A stretch of 64,000 nucleotides of DNA from Phycisphaerales bacterium AB-hyl4 (GTDB lineage: Bacteria > Planctomycetota > Phycisphaerae > Phycisphaerales > Phycisphaeraceae): NCBI GenBank assembly GCA_041821185.1, contig JBGUBD010000010.1, forward strand, positions 62,001 through 126,000, read 5' to 3'. The position numbers were made by a program, and so were the translations under genes. This document shows, one piece after another, positions 33,775 to 42,124 of this stretch. Every line of letters begins with the position of its first letter. Position 1 is the stretch's first letter. A model generated the notes under the pieces. That model was not told the DNA's origin. It was given only the letters and a program-made list of their open reading frames with translations, and ran no database searches.

Positions 33775-34040
33775 TCGCTCATGACGCCAAGACGTCAGAA
33801 AGAAAGGCAAGCCACGAAGGCACGAAGGGGATGAAGGGGGCACGAAGGGGGAAGCAAGAATTAGAAGGAAGGGGGAGGTGACTGGGAGGGGCAGGTGTTC
33901 AGGAACCTATTGAACGCTTCCCTGCCTTGCCAAAACATAATGCTCTGCCTCTCTTCGTGTTTTCTTCGTGTCCTTCGTGTCTTTGTGGCAAGAACGATCT
34001 GCTGTCCTTGGCGTCTTGGCGTCTTGGCGTCTTGGCGTTG
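33775..34040. repeat. CACGAAGG / CTTCGTG and CTTGGCGT repeat cluster in a 470-bp gene-free stretch
   Basis: Between queD and the flavin reductase no gene is supported. The left side (33784-33851) has ACGCCAAGACG and CACGAAGG units. The right side has their reverse complements: CTTCGTGT units at 33951-33989 and four tandem CTTGGCGT units at 34007-34040. A further CTTGGCGT array is at 35849-35872. The layout is a large imperfect inverted repeat built from short tandem words. Confidence 0.75.
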
Positions 34041-34170
34041 AAAATCGACGGCTAAATCCGATGCGATGTCCCTGCACCCGCCAGGCCCGCGCTTTATCCC
34101 GGCGGGCCGCGTTGGTATCCTCTGAGCACGCATACGAATGGCGATTCATCCCGTCTGCCTTGGAGTAACT

Positions 34171-34695
34171 ATGCCATCACCGGCTCAGCCTAAGGACATT
34201 GAAAAAAGCAAGGCCCGTCAACTGGGCATTGCCGAAGCGCTCGGCCGCATCCCTTCGGGGCTGTTCGTGCTTACCGCTCAACACGAAGATCGGCGTCAGG
34301 GCATGCTCACCAGCCTGGTGCAGCAGGTCTGCTTCGAGCCGCCGATGGTCTGCGTCTCCGTCGCCAAGGGTCGGCCGATCATGCCGCTCATCAGCGAATC
34401 ACGCCAGTTCGCCCTCTGTCAGCTTTCGGAAAACGACAAACTCCTGCTGCGCAAGTTCGCAGGCGGCGTCGACCCCTCCGACGATCCGTTCCTCGGCTTC
34501 GACCTCGTCAATACCCACCTGCACAACCTGCCCGTGCTCAAGCACGCGCTGGCCTACCTCGAATGTGAGCTTGCCTGCCACCTCGACGTCGAAGGCGACC
34601 ACGACTTGTTCGTCGGCCGAGTGCACGCCGGCGCCCGCCTCAAAAAGGACGACACCCCGCACATCCACCTCCGCGAAAACGGCCTGAAATACTGA
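34171..34695 (+). CDS. Flavin reductase-like domain protein (FMN-binding split barrel)
   Basis: This 174-residue protein has the flavin reductase fold: ALGRIPSGLFVLTAQHEDRRQG and MLTSLVQQVCFEPPMVCVSVAKGRP, then SRQFALCQLSENDK and the final VGRVHAGARL. It likely reduces or binds FMN, as a partner of a monooxygenase or as a flavoredoxin-like electron carrier. GGAG lies 8 nt before the ATG at 34171; an earlier in-frame ATG at 34138 lacks a site. It follows a 470-bp repeat region and no monooxygenase gene is nearby. Confidence 0.85.
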   Translation: MPSPAQPKDIEKSKARQLGIAEALGRIPSGLFVLTAQHEDRRQGMLTSLVQQVCFEPPMVCVSVAKGRPIMPLISESRQFALCQLSENDKLLLRKFAGGVDPSDDPFLGFDLVNTHLHNLPVLKHALAYLECELACHLDVEGDHDLFVGRVHAGARLKKDDTPHIHLRENGLKY

Positions 34696-34797
34696 TCAGC
34701 ACGTATCTTGGCGAATGTAGCAGGTGCGGTCGACGCCCACGGCGTCAGCCTCATACACAAAGCCCGCGTTTGACGAAGAATCCGTATCCGCCTGGTC

Positions 34798-35679
34798 TCA
34801 GTCCTCGTTGCCGTTACGACGTTGGCGGTTCAGCAGTCCGCCGAGATTGTCTTCCACGCCCCGGCGGAGCGTTTCCTCGGCTTCTTGACGCAGGTCGCGG
34901 TCCGCGGCGTCGCCCGTCACGTCGCCGATGATCCCGCCGAGGTTGTCGGTGATCTTCTCCAGATCGAAATCGCCAAGATCACCCAGCCCAGCCAACGCGC
35001 CACGCAGGTCGCCCGCGATGAGGCTCGGCAGCGCGTCGCCCGCCTGCTCGACCACGGCCTGCAGCAGCGCGTTGATGAGGATGCCGCTGAGTTGTTCCAG
35101 CAGCACGCCGCCTTCCGTTTCCGAGCCGACGTCCGTCAGGCGGATGTTGTCCAGCCGAATCGTCACTACCCGCGGCTCCTCCCCGCCGAGCGACAGCACC
35201 GCCGCCTTGACCACCACGTCGGAGATGACCACCTCGTTGATGATGTACTTCTTGCCGTCGCGCGGCTGCTCCTCGGGCGGGCCCTGGAGCTTTTCCATGT
35301 GTTCGAGGATGACGTCGTAATTGTTTCGCCCGTCCCGCCGTTCGATATTCAGGTCAATGCCGCTCAGGTGCAGGCGGGGCACTTGGACCTGGTCGCGCAA
35401 CAGCGATCGCAGCGTCACCGCCACGTCGCCGTCGCCGAGTTGGAGGAAGTGTGGCGACTCGAAGCCCTCGGGATTGTTGATCTGCAAGGCGTTGAGCTTC
35501 AACTCGCCCTGGCGGATGCCAAGGTGAGCCGAGTTGAGCGTCGTCGTCGTGCCGGTCGCGTAGCTCGTGCCACGCTCGATGCCCCGGCGGGTCAGGCCGT
35601 CAAGGCTGACGTAAAGCACGACAGCGGCAACCAGTAGAACAACCAGCAGTGCCCCGACACCGGCAAAAAGCCATTTCAT
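34798..35679 (-). CDS. AsmA-like membrane-anchored protein
   Basis: This 293-residue protein has an N-terminal membrane anchor (WLFAGVGALLVVLLVAAVVLY). It continues with AsmA-type strands: LGIRQGELKLNALQINNPEGF and VTLRSLLRDQVQVPRLHLSGIDLNIERRDG, then NEVVISDVVVKAAVLSLGG. The C-terminal third is Gly/Asp-rich with repeats of the LGDLGDFDLE/LGGIIGD type. AsmA proteins are implicated in envelope lipid transfer; this short version lacks the long repeated groove. AGGAA lies 6 nt before the ATG, and a promoter-like pair sits about 45-75 bp upstream. Confidence 0.75.
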   Translation of the reverse strand: MKWLFAGVGALLVVLLVAAVVLYVSLDGLTRRGIERGTSYATGTTTTLNSAHLGIRQGELKLNALQINNPEGFESPHFLQLGDGDVAVTLRSLLRDQVQVPRLHLSGIDLNIERRDGRNNYDVILEHMEKLQGPPEEQPRDGKKYIINEVVISDVVVKAAVLSLGGEEPRVVTIRLDNIRLTDVGSETEGGVLLEQLSGILINALLQAVVEQAGDALPSLIAGDLRGALAGLGDLGDFDLEKITDNLGGIIGDVTGDAADRDLRQEAEETLRRGVEDNLGGLLNRQRRNGNED

Positions 35680-35723
35680 AGCAGGTTCCTGTAAGGAAGG
35701 TTCGGACGAACCAGAGGTCGGCT

Positions 35724-35754
35724 ACTATATCAAGATCGCGGTTGAAACGGTCAA
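35724..35754 (-). promoter_or_regulatory. Candidate promoter of the AsmA-like gene
   Basis: On the minus strand TTGACC (35749-35754) is followed after 19 nt by TATAGT (35724-35729). It lies 45 nt upstream of the ATG. The spacing is long but both boxes match five or four of six consensus bases. Confidence 0.4.
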
Positions 35755-35848
35755 AACCCCCGTTGATCGACCCTCGCCACGCAGGCCCGGCCTCGCAGGC
35801 GGGCGAGCCCTGCTCTACGCTCTGGCAGAAGTCATTTTTCTTAATCAT

Positions 35849-35872
35849 CTTGGCGTCTTGGCGTCTTGGCGT
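35849..35872 (+). repeat. CTTGGCGT tandem array
   Basis: Three tandem CTTGGCGT words, the same unit repeated four times at 34007-34040 (1.8 kb away). Their reverse complement occurs at 33784. Confidence 0.7.
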
Positions 35873-36182
35873 ATTGACCGATTTAGTTGCGATCGCTCTG
35901 GTCGGGCAAGGTCCCTACTTGCTGGCGACGATCCCGGCCCCTAAACTGATTTGTCCACCTGGACGATGCTTCAGAGCCTTTTGTCGGTGCGCCACGCAGG
36001 CCCCACCGGCTTTGCGAGGAACGTACCGTCGGACGACGGGCCCAACCGCCCGCCGACGCCGACTGACTCGTGATCACTGGCCGGGATGCGTCGCTTTGTT
36101 TGCGTCAGCCCCGGCCCACCGGGTGAACCCCGGCCATCGGAAACCCGACCCCCTGCCTGCCGTCTCTAACTGAGGAAGCCCC

Positions 36183-37295
36183 ATGCCGACCGCCACTGAG
36201 GACAAGGCCAAGGCCCAAGCCCGGCCATCCAGCGAGCTGTCCACCGATAAGCTGCTCGACATGCTCTACATGATGATGCTCATTCGACGCTTCGAAGAGC
36301 GCACCATGCAAAGCTACATGCAGCAGAAAATCGGCGGCTTCTGCCACATCTACATCGGACAGGAAGCCGTCGCCACCGGCTCCATCGCCGCACTCAACGA
36401 CGAAGACCCCGTCATCACCGCCTACCGCGACCACGGCCACGCACTCGCCCGCGGCATGCACCCGAACTACGCCATGGCAGAACTCTTCGGCAAAGCCACC
36501 GGCTGTGCCAAGGGCAAAGGCGGCTCGATGCACTTCTTCGACAAGCCCCGCCACATGTACGGCGGACACGCCATCGTCGGCGGACAATGCCCGCTGGGCA
36601 TCGGCCTCGCCTTCGCCACGCAGTACAACAAGGAAGACAAGACCACCGTCTGCTACCTCGGCGACGGCGCGATCAACCAGGGCGCGTTCCACGAAGCAAT
36701 GAACATGGCTGCCATCTGGCGGCTGCCGATCCTGTTCGTCGTTGAAAACAACATGTACTCGATGGGCACGCACATCGCCCGCGGCACCGCCGGGGCCGAC
36801 GACCTCTCCAAGAAAGCCGCCGCCTACGACATGCGCTACGCCGAGTGCAACGGCAGCGACATCCTCGAGGTGTACGACACGTTCAAGACCGAAGGCGATC
36901 GCGCCCGCGGCTCGACCGCCAAAGCGCTCGGCCACGATGACGACAAGGGCGACGGCCCCTGCTTCATCAACGTCAAGACGTATCGCTACCAGGGCCACTC
37001 CATGTCCGACCCGCAGAAGTACCGGACCAAGGACGAGGTCAAGCAGCAGCAGGAGCAGGACTGCATCAACCTGCTGGTGAACCACCTGATCGAAAAGGGC
37101 CTCGCCAACCAGGACAAGATCGACGAGCTGGACCAGAAAGCCAAGGACGCCGCGCAGGACTCGGTGAAATACGCCGAGAACGCCCCCGAACCGAGCATTG
37201 ACGAGTTGTACACCGACGTGTTCAGCCAGCCGTTCGGGTACTTCAAGGAAGGCGACCTGCCCGCGATGATCAAAAACGACAATAGCGGAGAGTGA
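36183..37295 (+). CDS. pdhA: Pyruvate dehydrogenase E1 component, alpha subunit
   Basis: This is the thiamine-diphosphate-binding alpha chain of the E1 heterotetramer. The core is intact: GFCHIYIGQEAV, TAYRDHGHALARG, GKGGSMHFFD, GGQCPLGIGLAFA and the TPP/Mg motif GDGAINQGAFHE ending at VENNMYSMGT. The phosphorylation-loop-like YRYQGHSMSDPQKYR is also present. GAGGAAG lies 4 nt before the ATG. Length is 370 residues, slightly long because of a hydrophilic C-terminus. Two tiny membrane-protein genes separate it from pdhB, an unusual arrangement. No E2 or E3 gene follows. Confidence 0.94.
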   Translation: MPTATEDKAKAQARPSSELSTDKLLDMLYMMMLIRRFEERTMQSYMQQKIGGFCHIYIGQEAVATGSIAALNDEDPVITAYRDHGHALARGMHPNYAMAELFGKATGCAKGKGGSMHFFDKPRHMYGGHAIVGGQCPLGIGLAFATQYNKEDKTTVCYLGDGAINQGAFHEAMNMAAIWRLPILFVVENNMYSMGTHIARGTAGADDLSKKAAAYDMRYAECNGSDILEVYDTFKTEGDRARGSTAKALGHDDDKGDGPCFINVKTYRYQGHSMSDPQKYRTKDEVKQQQEQDCINLLVNHLIEKGLANQDKIDELDQKAKDAAQDSVKYAENAPEPSIDELYTDVFSQPFGYFKEGDLPAMIKNDNSGE

Positions 37296-37360
37296 TCACC
37301 GTTTAGCCGCGTGCCCGCAGGGCCGCGTGTTCGGCTTTCATAGCCGGGAAGGGGCGATTC

Positions 37361-37594
37361 ATGGCAGAAGTCAGCATGTCAGACGGCCGAGTGCAGATCT
37401 CCAAGGCACAAACGCATCCGACGATTTCGATCGCGGGCACGGTGTGTACCTTTGTTTTCCTGATCGTCGTTATTTTTGCCATCTTCGCCAAAGAGCAGAT
37501 GATGATCGCCAGCTACATCAGCGGCGCTCTGGCGGCCATGGGCGTCTGCCTCGCACTGATCGCGACGTGGCGGCCCAACGGGAACAAGCAATAG
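37361..37594 (+). CDS. Small membrane protein between pdhA and pdhB (two TM)
   Basis: This 77-residue protein has a polar N-terminus (MAEVSMSDGRVQISKAQ), two hydrophobic helices (ISIAGTVCTFVFLIVVIFAI and IASYISGALAAMGVCLALIA) and a short basic end. AAGGGG lies 6 nt before the ATG. I recognise no family. Its position between the two E1 genes and next to a second tiny membrane protein suggests co-expression with pyruvate dehydrogenase. A membrane-tethering role is only speculation. Confidence 0.7.
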   Translation: MAEVSMSDGRVQISKAQTHPTISIAGTVCTFVFLIVVIFAIFAKEQMMIASYISGALAAMGVCLALIATWRPNGNKQ

Positions 37595-37605
37595 GAAGCA
37601 CAGCC

Positions 37606-37788
37606 ATGCGCAACATGCGATTGATCGGCTCCCTGTTCCCCGCCCTGCTGATCCTGCTCGGCCTCTGGTATGCGCTATACAGCCTGGCCACTCCTGATGA
37701 CGCGGGTTCCTACGCGATCGCAGCCGCCATCCTGCTGAGCACCGTGCTGGTCGTAGAACGAATGAGGCAAAAGAACTGGGCGAATTAA
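37606..37788 (+). CDS. Small membrane protein between pdhA and pdhB (60 aa, two TM)
   Basis: This 60-residue protein starts 11 nt after the previous gene's stop, with AGGAAG 8 nt before the ATG. It has two helices (LIGSLFPALLILLGLWYALY and GSYAIAAAILLSTVLVVE) joined by a short acidic loop (ATPDDA), and a basic C-terminus (RMRQKNWAN). No family is recognised. pdhB starts 83 nt downstream, so all four genes are probably one transcript. Confidence 0.65.
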   Translation: MRNMRLIGSLFPALLILLGLWYALYSLATPDDAGSYAIAAAILLSTVLVVERMRQKNWAN

Positions 37789-37871
37789 GCTGAATGCCGG
37801 GTGCCGCGTGCCACACACCATCCCGAAGACGACTTACAGACAGCATTAAGATCGAGCGAGAAATAACCACC

Positions 37872-38921
37872 ATGAGCGCAACCGCGACCGACCGTAAATA
37901 TCAGTACCGTGAAGGCCTCCGCGAAGCGATGGTCGAAGAGATGCAACGTGACGAGCGCGTGTTCCTCATGGGCGAAGAAGTCGCCGAGTACAACGGCGCT
38001 TACAAAGTCAGCCAGGGCATGCTCGACGAGTTCGGGCCCGGCCGAGTGATCGACTCGCCTATCAGCGAGACCGGCTTCTCCGGCCTCGGCGTCGGCGCCG
38101 CGATGTACGGCCTGCGCCCCATCATCGAATTCATGAGCTGGTCGTTCTGCCTTGTCGCCGCCGACCAGATCGTCAACAACGCCCCCAAAATGCTCTACAT
38201 GTCCGGCGGACAGTTCGGCGTGCCTTGCGTGTTCCGCGGCAACAACGGCGCGGGCGGGCAGCTTGGCTCGACGCACTCATGGTCGGTCGAATCGCTGTGG
38301 AGCCAGGTGCCAGGCCTGAAGCTGGCTGTGCCCAGCACGCCGCGCGAAGCCAAGGGCATGCTCAAGTCCGCCATTCGCGACAACGACCCGGTGTTCTACC
38401 TTGAGTCGGAGCGGATGCTCGGCATGGGCGCTCGCGGCGACAAGGATTTCTCCCGCTACCTCTCAGGCGGCCAGTGGGCACCGCCGGAAGGCGACGACGA
38501 CTTCACCATTCCGCTGGGCAAGGCCAACGTGGTCAAGCAAGGCAGCGACTGCACGATCGTCACCGCAGGTCGGCCGCTGCACTTTGCGCTTGAGGCGGCG
38601 GAAGCGCTGGAAAAAGAAGACATCGACTGCGAAGTGATCGACCTGCGGACCTATCGCCCGCTGGACATGGACACGGTGATCGAGAGCATCAAGAAGACCA
38701 GCTACTGCGTGGTGGTCGACCAGAGTTGGCCGTTCGCGTCGGTGGCGTCGGAAGTGTGCACGCAGATTTACGAGAAGGGCATCGACCTGCTGGACAATCA
38801 GGTCTATCGCGTAAACAACCACGACGTGCCCCCGCCTTACAACCGCAACCTTGAGCAGGAAATGCTGCCCAACGCGAAGCGGATCATCGAAGCCGTGCGG
38901 GCCGCGACGTACAACACCTGA
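37872..38921 (+). CDS. pdhB: Pyruvate dehydrogenase E1 component, beta subunit
   Basis: This is the partner of pdhA. It shows YREGLREAMVEEMQRDERVF, MGEEVAEYNGAYKVSQGM, FGPGRVIDSPISETGFSGLG, the glycine-rich GNNGAGGQLGSTHSW and EVIDLRTYRPLDMDTVIESI. It ends with DVPPPYNRNLEQEMLPN. The ATG at 37872 gives 349 residues, slightly above the usual 325-340; the frame opens at 37794 without conserved sequence. A weak GAGCGAG ribosome-binding site lies upstream. A GC-rich hairpin lies after the stop. The E2 and E3 genes must be elsewhere. Confidence 0.94.
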   Translation: MSATATDRKYQYREGLREAMVEEMQRDERVFLMGEEVAEYNGAYKVSQGMLDEFGPGRVIDSPISETGFSGLGVGAAMYGLRPIIEFMSWSFCLVAADQIVNNAPKMLYMSGGQFGVPCVFRGNNGAGGQLGSTHSWSVESLWSQVPGLKLAVPSTPREAKGMLKSAIRDNDPVFYLESERMLGMGARGDKDFSRYLSGGQWAPPEGDDDFTIPLGKANVVKQGSDCTIVTAGRPLHFALEAAEALEKEDIDCEVIDLRTYRPLDMDTVIESIKKTSYCVVVDQSWPFASVASEVCTQIYEKGIDLLDNQVYRVNNHDVPPPYNRNLEQEMLPNAKRIIEAVRAATYNT

Positions 38922-38959
38922 TTCGCATCACAGGTTCGCACCACAAGATCAAAAATTCA

Positions 38960-38981
38960 GCCCCCTCGCCCACGCGGGGGC
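38960..38981. terminator. Hairpin between convergent pdhB and a membrane-protein gene
   Basis: The stem GCCCCC-TCG/CGC-GGGGGC (one mismatch) is flanked on the left by AAAAATTCA, which on the minus strand gives a T-rich tail. It probably terminates the gene ending at 38990 and may act on pdhB too. Confidence 0.6.
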
Positions 38982-38989
38982 GACGATGT

Positions 38990-39703
38990 TCAGTCTTCCA
39001 TCCGACCCGCCTGCTCCCACGGGTGCAGCGCCTCGGCCAGCGCCGCGAACATCTCGCCAAATGTCTGGTCGGTCAGCCAAGGTGCAATCAGCACCGCCGC
39101 GACGTTCATCAACGTGAACCACACGGTCGAGTGGTCCCACCACGACCATTTCTGCTGCCACGGAAAGTCCGGCCCGGCGGCCTCGGCGTCGTGGGCGGGG
39201 ATGCTGTAATAGTGGTCGACGTTGCGCGTCGCCGTGATACGGCCGGCCATGATCGTCTGCTGCCATGGCAGCGGCAACAGACCGCGCACGCTCTGCATCA
39301 TCGGGCCCAGACGCAGGCCCATGATGCTCATCCGCCCGGCCCCGCTGAGCCCGGCAATGCCGAACTCCACCTGCGTGTACGCAAGCAATGCAAACGCCCA
39401 GATCACCAAAGCCACGTCGAGCTTCATGTCCCACAGCGCCCAACTCACCCGACGCGCGAACCCGCGATGGCCCAGCCAGCCCTGCTTGATCCACTCGAAT
39501 GCGAAGTGCACCGCCACGACCACCAGTAGCCAGAAGATGCTCACCCAGACGCTCAGCCCCACCGCCAGCGCGATATAGCCGATGGTGAACAGCCAGCTCT
39601 GGTCGTGGGCGATGACCCACCGCCGTACGGGCCCGACGGATGTGTCATCCGCCCGCCCCTGCACGCGCCGCACGGGCCGCGTTGTGGTGGAAGTCTGATT
39701 CAC
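38990..39703 (-). CDS. Hypothetical multi-pass membrane protein
   Basis: I recognise no family. The 237-residue protein has an N-terminal hydrophilic stretch, helices around WLFTIGYIALAVGLSVWVSIF and WLLVVVAVHFAFEWI, then DVALVIWAFALLAYTQVEF and a final helix STVWFTLMNVAAVLIAPWL. A conserved-looking soluble loop (MQSVRGLLPLPWQQTIMAGRI) lies in the middle. A GTG start at 39703 is proposed, since TAAGAT lies 6 nt upstream; a GTG at 39709 is also possible. It diverges from the cobalamin adenosyltransferase gene with only 37 bp between the two starts, suggesting shared control. Confidence 0.65.
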   Translation of the reverse strand: MNQTSTTTRPVRRVQGRADDTSVGPVRRWVIAHDQSWLFTIGYIALAVGLSVWVSIFWLLVVVAVHFAFEWIKQGWLGHRGFARRVSWALWDMKLDVALVIWAFALLAYTQVEFGIAGLSGAGRMSIMGLRLGPMMQSVRGLLPLPWQQTIMAGRITATRNVDHYYSIPAHDAEAAGPDFPWQQKWSWWDHSTVWFTLMNVAAVLIAPWLTDQTFGEMFAALAEALHPWEQAGRMED

Positions 39704-39740
39704 GCCCACATCTTACCGCATGCGGGCTACCATATAACGT
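39704..39740. promoter_or_regulatory. Compact divergent promoter with opposed -10 boxes around a palindrome
   Basis: In 37 bp, TAAGAT (minus strand, 39710-39715) lies 6 nt before the GTG at 39703 and TACCAT (plus strand, 39728-39733) lies 7 nt before the ATG at 39741. Between them is the perfect palindrome CCGCATGCGG (39716-39725). Both transcripts would be leaderless and the palindrome could control both. Confidence 0.45.
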
Positions 39741-40307
39741 ATGAAGCTTTACACCGGCCGAGGTGATGAAGGCCAGACCGACCTGTTCGGCGGGCAGCGA
39801 ATCGACAAAGACGCGCTGCGCGTCGAGGCGATGGGCGCTGTAGACGAATTGAACGCCTGGCTTGGACTCGCCGCGGCAAAAAACGAATTCGACGACCTTC
39901 GCGGTCTGCTGCTCGCCTTGCAAAGTCGGCTGTTCGAACTTGGCGCTGATCTCGCAACGCCACGCACCGGCAGCAAGGGGCAGCCCAATGAGCCCGCCGC
40001 GATCCCACGCATCGATCAGGCAAAAATCGAGGACCTCGAGCAGCAGATCGATCGCATCGACGACCACCTGCCGACAATGAAGCAGTTCATCCTGCCCGGC
40101 GGCACGGAGCTGGCCGCAAAGCTGCACACTGCCCGCACCGTCTGTCGACGGGCCGAGCGCATCTGCGTCGCCCTCAACCGACACGAACCGGTCGGCGACG
40201 AGATCGGCATCTACCTCAACCGCCTCAGCGACCTGCTGTTCGCCATGGCTCGGCGGGCCAACCAGCTCGCGGGCGTACGCGACGTGCCATGGAAAGTGCA
40301 ACCGTAA
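39741..40307 (+). CDS. ATP:cob(I)alamin adenosyltransferase, PduO type
   Basis: This enzyme adds adenosyl from ATP to cob(I)alamin, making coenzyme B12. PduO hallmarks are present: KLYTGRGDEGQTDLFGGQRI, RVEAMGAVDELNAWLG, the central QFILPGGTELAAKLHTARTV (conserved Gly-Gly-x-E) with CRRAERICVAL, and YLNRLSDLLFAMARRAN at the end. The length of 188 residues is normal. It lacks a Shine-Dalgarno and has TACCAT 7 nt before the ATG, in a 37-bp divergent promoter. No other B12 gene is near. Confidence 0.94.
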   Translation: MKLYTGRGDEGQTDLFGGQRIDKDALRVEAMGAVDELNAWLGLAAAKNEFDDLRGLLLALQSRLFELGADLATPRTGSKGQPNEPAAIPRIDQAKIEDLEQQIDRIDDHLPTMKQFILPGGTELAAKLHTARTVCRRAERICVALNRHEPVGDEIGIYLNRLSDLLFAMARRANQLAGVRDVPWKVQP

Positions 40308-40319
40308 AACGCAGGCACG

Positions 40320-40697
40320 TTACGGCCGAAGCGGTTCCATCGTCTGCGTCGTGGTCATATCACCCATGATCAGCCCGGCCGCCAGCGCCGCCAGCACACC
40401 CGGCACGAGCACGATCAGCAAGCGGACCACAAACAGCCGACCCATATACCGCGTCCGAATGTTGGACGGGATCTGCTTCCACAAACGCGGGTCGCCGCCG
40501 ATCTGCCGCATCACCTTCCGCTTGTCGAGCAACGCCAGCAGCGCCATCAACAACCCGAAGCCGATCGGCAGGTAGAACCGCTCCTGCCAGCTCGGGATGG
40601 ACACCCCACTCACCACGCCGATGGCCACGTTCACCGCCGCCCAGAACGCCGGCGGCACTTCAAACGACGGGTTCAATGCTGAATAACGGGCCACCAC
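40320..40697 (-). CDS. Hypothetical small membrane protein
   Basis: This 125-residue protein has about three hydrophobic helices (AFWAAVNVAIGVVSGVSI, YLPIGFGLLMALLALLD and LFVVRLLIVLVPGVLAALAA), with a basic cytoplasmic loop between (KRKVMRQIGGDPRLWKQ). No family is recognised. A GTG start at 40697 is used, and AAAGGG upstream supports it weakly. The gene is convergent with the adenosyltransferase and shares its strand with pfp, whose stop lies 80 bp upstream of its start. Confidence 0.55.
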   Translation of the reverse strand: MVARYSALNPSFEVPPAFWAAVNVAIGVVSGVSIPSWQERFYLPIGFGLLMALLALLDKRKVMRQIGGDPRLWKQIPSNIRTRYMGRLFVVRLLIVLVPGVLAALAAGLIMGDMTTTQTMEPLRP

Positions 40698-40779
40698 ACC
40701 ACCCTTTCGTCGACCTCAAGTCACAATATTCAAATACAGGTGACAGTCGACTGCCGACCACACCTGCATTCCGCCATAC

Positions 40780-41994
40780 TCAGTTCGTTAACGACTCCAC
40801 ATCGGGCAGTTCGCCGACGATCGGGCCGAGGTACTTCTTGAATTCGTCGCTGATGTTGTTGTCGTTCACGATGTACTTCTTGTCGAGCACCTGCGTCTTC
40901 GCCGCGACGTCGGTGAGCTTGATGTGTTTGTACTCAACCTTGTACGGGCTGTCCGAGACACGCTGAATCGCGATCGAGCCGGACGTCTCGCCCGAGGTGG
41001 CAAGCTCGGCGGCACATCGGCCGGCGGCGCGGGCCTCAGCGGCGTCGGTCGGCGAAACGCAGCCGGCGAAGCAGCGCTGCAGGTAGCCGAACGTGTCCGC
41101 ACGCACGCGCGTCTTCGGCCCCAAGTGTTCCTTCACCGCCTTGGAAAGATAGTCGCCCAGCGCCCCCGTGCCCGAAAGCTGCGGGTTGCCGTGCGCGTCG
41201 CGCTCGACGTTGCCGTCCTTCTCCGCCAGCTTCACCGCGATCGGCGTGCCGTGCTCGTCGTGAATGCCTTCCGACACGGCGATCAGGCACCGGCTGAGCC
41301 GCTTATATGTCGCTTCCACATCTTTCTGAAACTGCTCGATGGAGAACGGCACTTCCGGCACGTAGACCAGGTGCGGCCCGTCGTCTTCATACTTACGGCC
41401 GAGCATGCTCGCCGCTGTGAGAAAGCCGGCGTGTCGGCCCATCACCACGTCGATCTTGATGCCGGGCAACGCCTTATTGTCGAGGTTGTCACCCATGAAC
41501 GCCTGCGCCACGAACTTCGCCGCGCTGCCGAAGCCGGGCGTGTGGTCGTTGAGCACCAGGTCGTTGTCGATCGTCTTGGGCACGTGGAAGGCATGCAACT
41601 CATAGTTGTTCGCCGCCGCCTGCTCCTGCACGATACGGCAGGTGTCCGAGCTGTCGTTGCCGCCGATGTAGAAAAAGTAGCGGACGTTGTTCTTCTCGAA
41701 AGCGTCGAAAATCTTCTTGCAGTAGTCCGCGTCCGGCTTGTCGCGCGACGAGCCCAGCGCGGCCGAGGGTGTTTTGGCGACGCGGTCGAGCTTGTCCTGC
41801 GAAAGATCCTGCAACTCGATGAAGTCGTTTTTGACGATGCCGGCCACGGCGTGATGCGCGCCGAGAATCTTCTCCACCATCGGCTTGCCGCGCAAACCTT
41901 CCACAACGCCGACGAGCGACTGGTTGATGACGGCCGTCGGGCCGCCGGATTGACCGATCACAGCGTTGCCGCGTGGGGACTGATTGCTTGCCAT
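40780..41994 (-). CDS. pfp: Pyrophosphate-dependent 6-phosphofructokinase
   Basis: This enzyme phosphorylates fructose-6-phosphate with PPi (reversible) in glycolysis/gluconeogenesis. The PFK family motifs are intact: AVIGQSGGPTAVINQSLVG, FFYIGGNDSSDTCR, HVPKTIDNDLVLNDHTPGFG and VMGRHAGFLTAA. The GGND-Ser-x-Asp form with Lys in PKTIDND indicates PPi rather than ATP as donor. The ATG at 41994 has GGAG 7 nt upstream. The longer open frame to 42468 overlaps the divergent debranching gene and is not conserved. Length is 404 residues. Placement beside a glycogen debranching enzyme suggests shared carbohydrate metabolism. Confidence 0.93.
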   Translation of the reverse strand: MASNQSPRGNAVIGQSGGPTAVINQSLVGVVEGLRGKPMVEKILGAHHAVAGIVKNDFIELQDLSQDKLDRVAKTPSAALGSSRDKPDADYCKKIFDAFEKNNVRYFFYIGGNDSSDTCRIVQEQAAANNYELHAFHVPKTIDNDLVLNDHTPGFGSAAKFVAQAFMGDNLDNKALPGIKIDVVMGRHAGFLTAASMLGRKYEDDGPHLVYVPEVPFSIEQFQKDVEATYKRLSRCLIAVSEGIHDEHGTPIAVKLAEKDGNVERDAHGNPQLSGTGALGDYLSKAVKEHLGPKTRVRADTFGYLQRCFAGCVSPTDAAEARAAGRCAAELATSGETSGSIAIQRVSDSPYKVEYKHIKLTDVAAKTQVLDKKYIVNDNNISDEFKKYLGPIVGELPDVESLTN

Positions 41995-42124
41995 GGTGAA
42001 ACTCCGAGTGGTTATTGGGTAAGCCTGCATTCTAGAGATTTCTCCGCCGTCGGCCAAAGTTGCCCCGCGCGGTCGTCGCCGCGGTGTGTGGCCGGGTATG
42101 ATGCCACTATCACGAGGGGTAGCC

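Larger units (their letters stand above)
35680..36182. other. 503-bp divergent intergenic region between the AsmA-like gene and pdhA
   Basis: No gene is supported. It carries a candidate promoter for the AsmA-like gene at 35724-35754, a CTTGGCGT tandem array at 35849-35872 and a TTGACC hexamer at 35874 that might serve pdhA. GC-rich sequence without clear structure fills 35900-36170. Confidence 0.4.
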
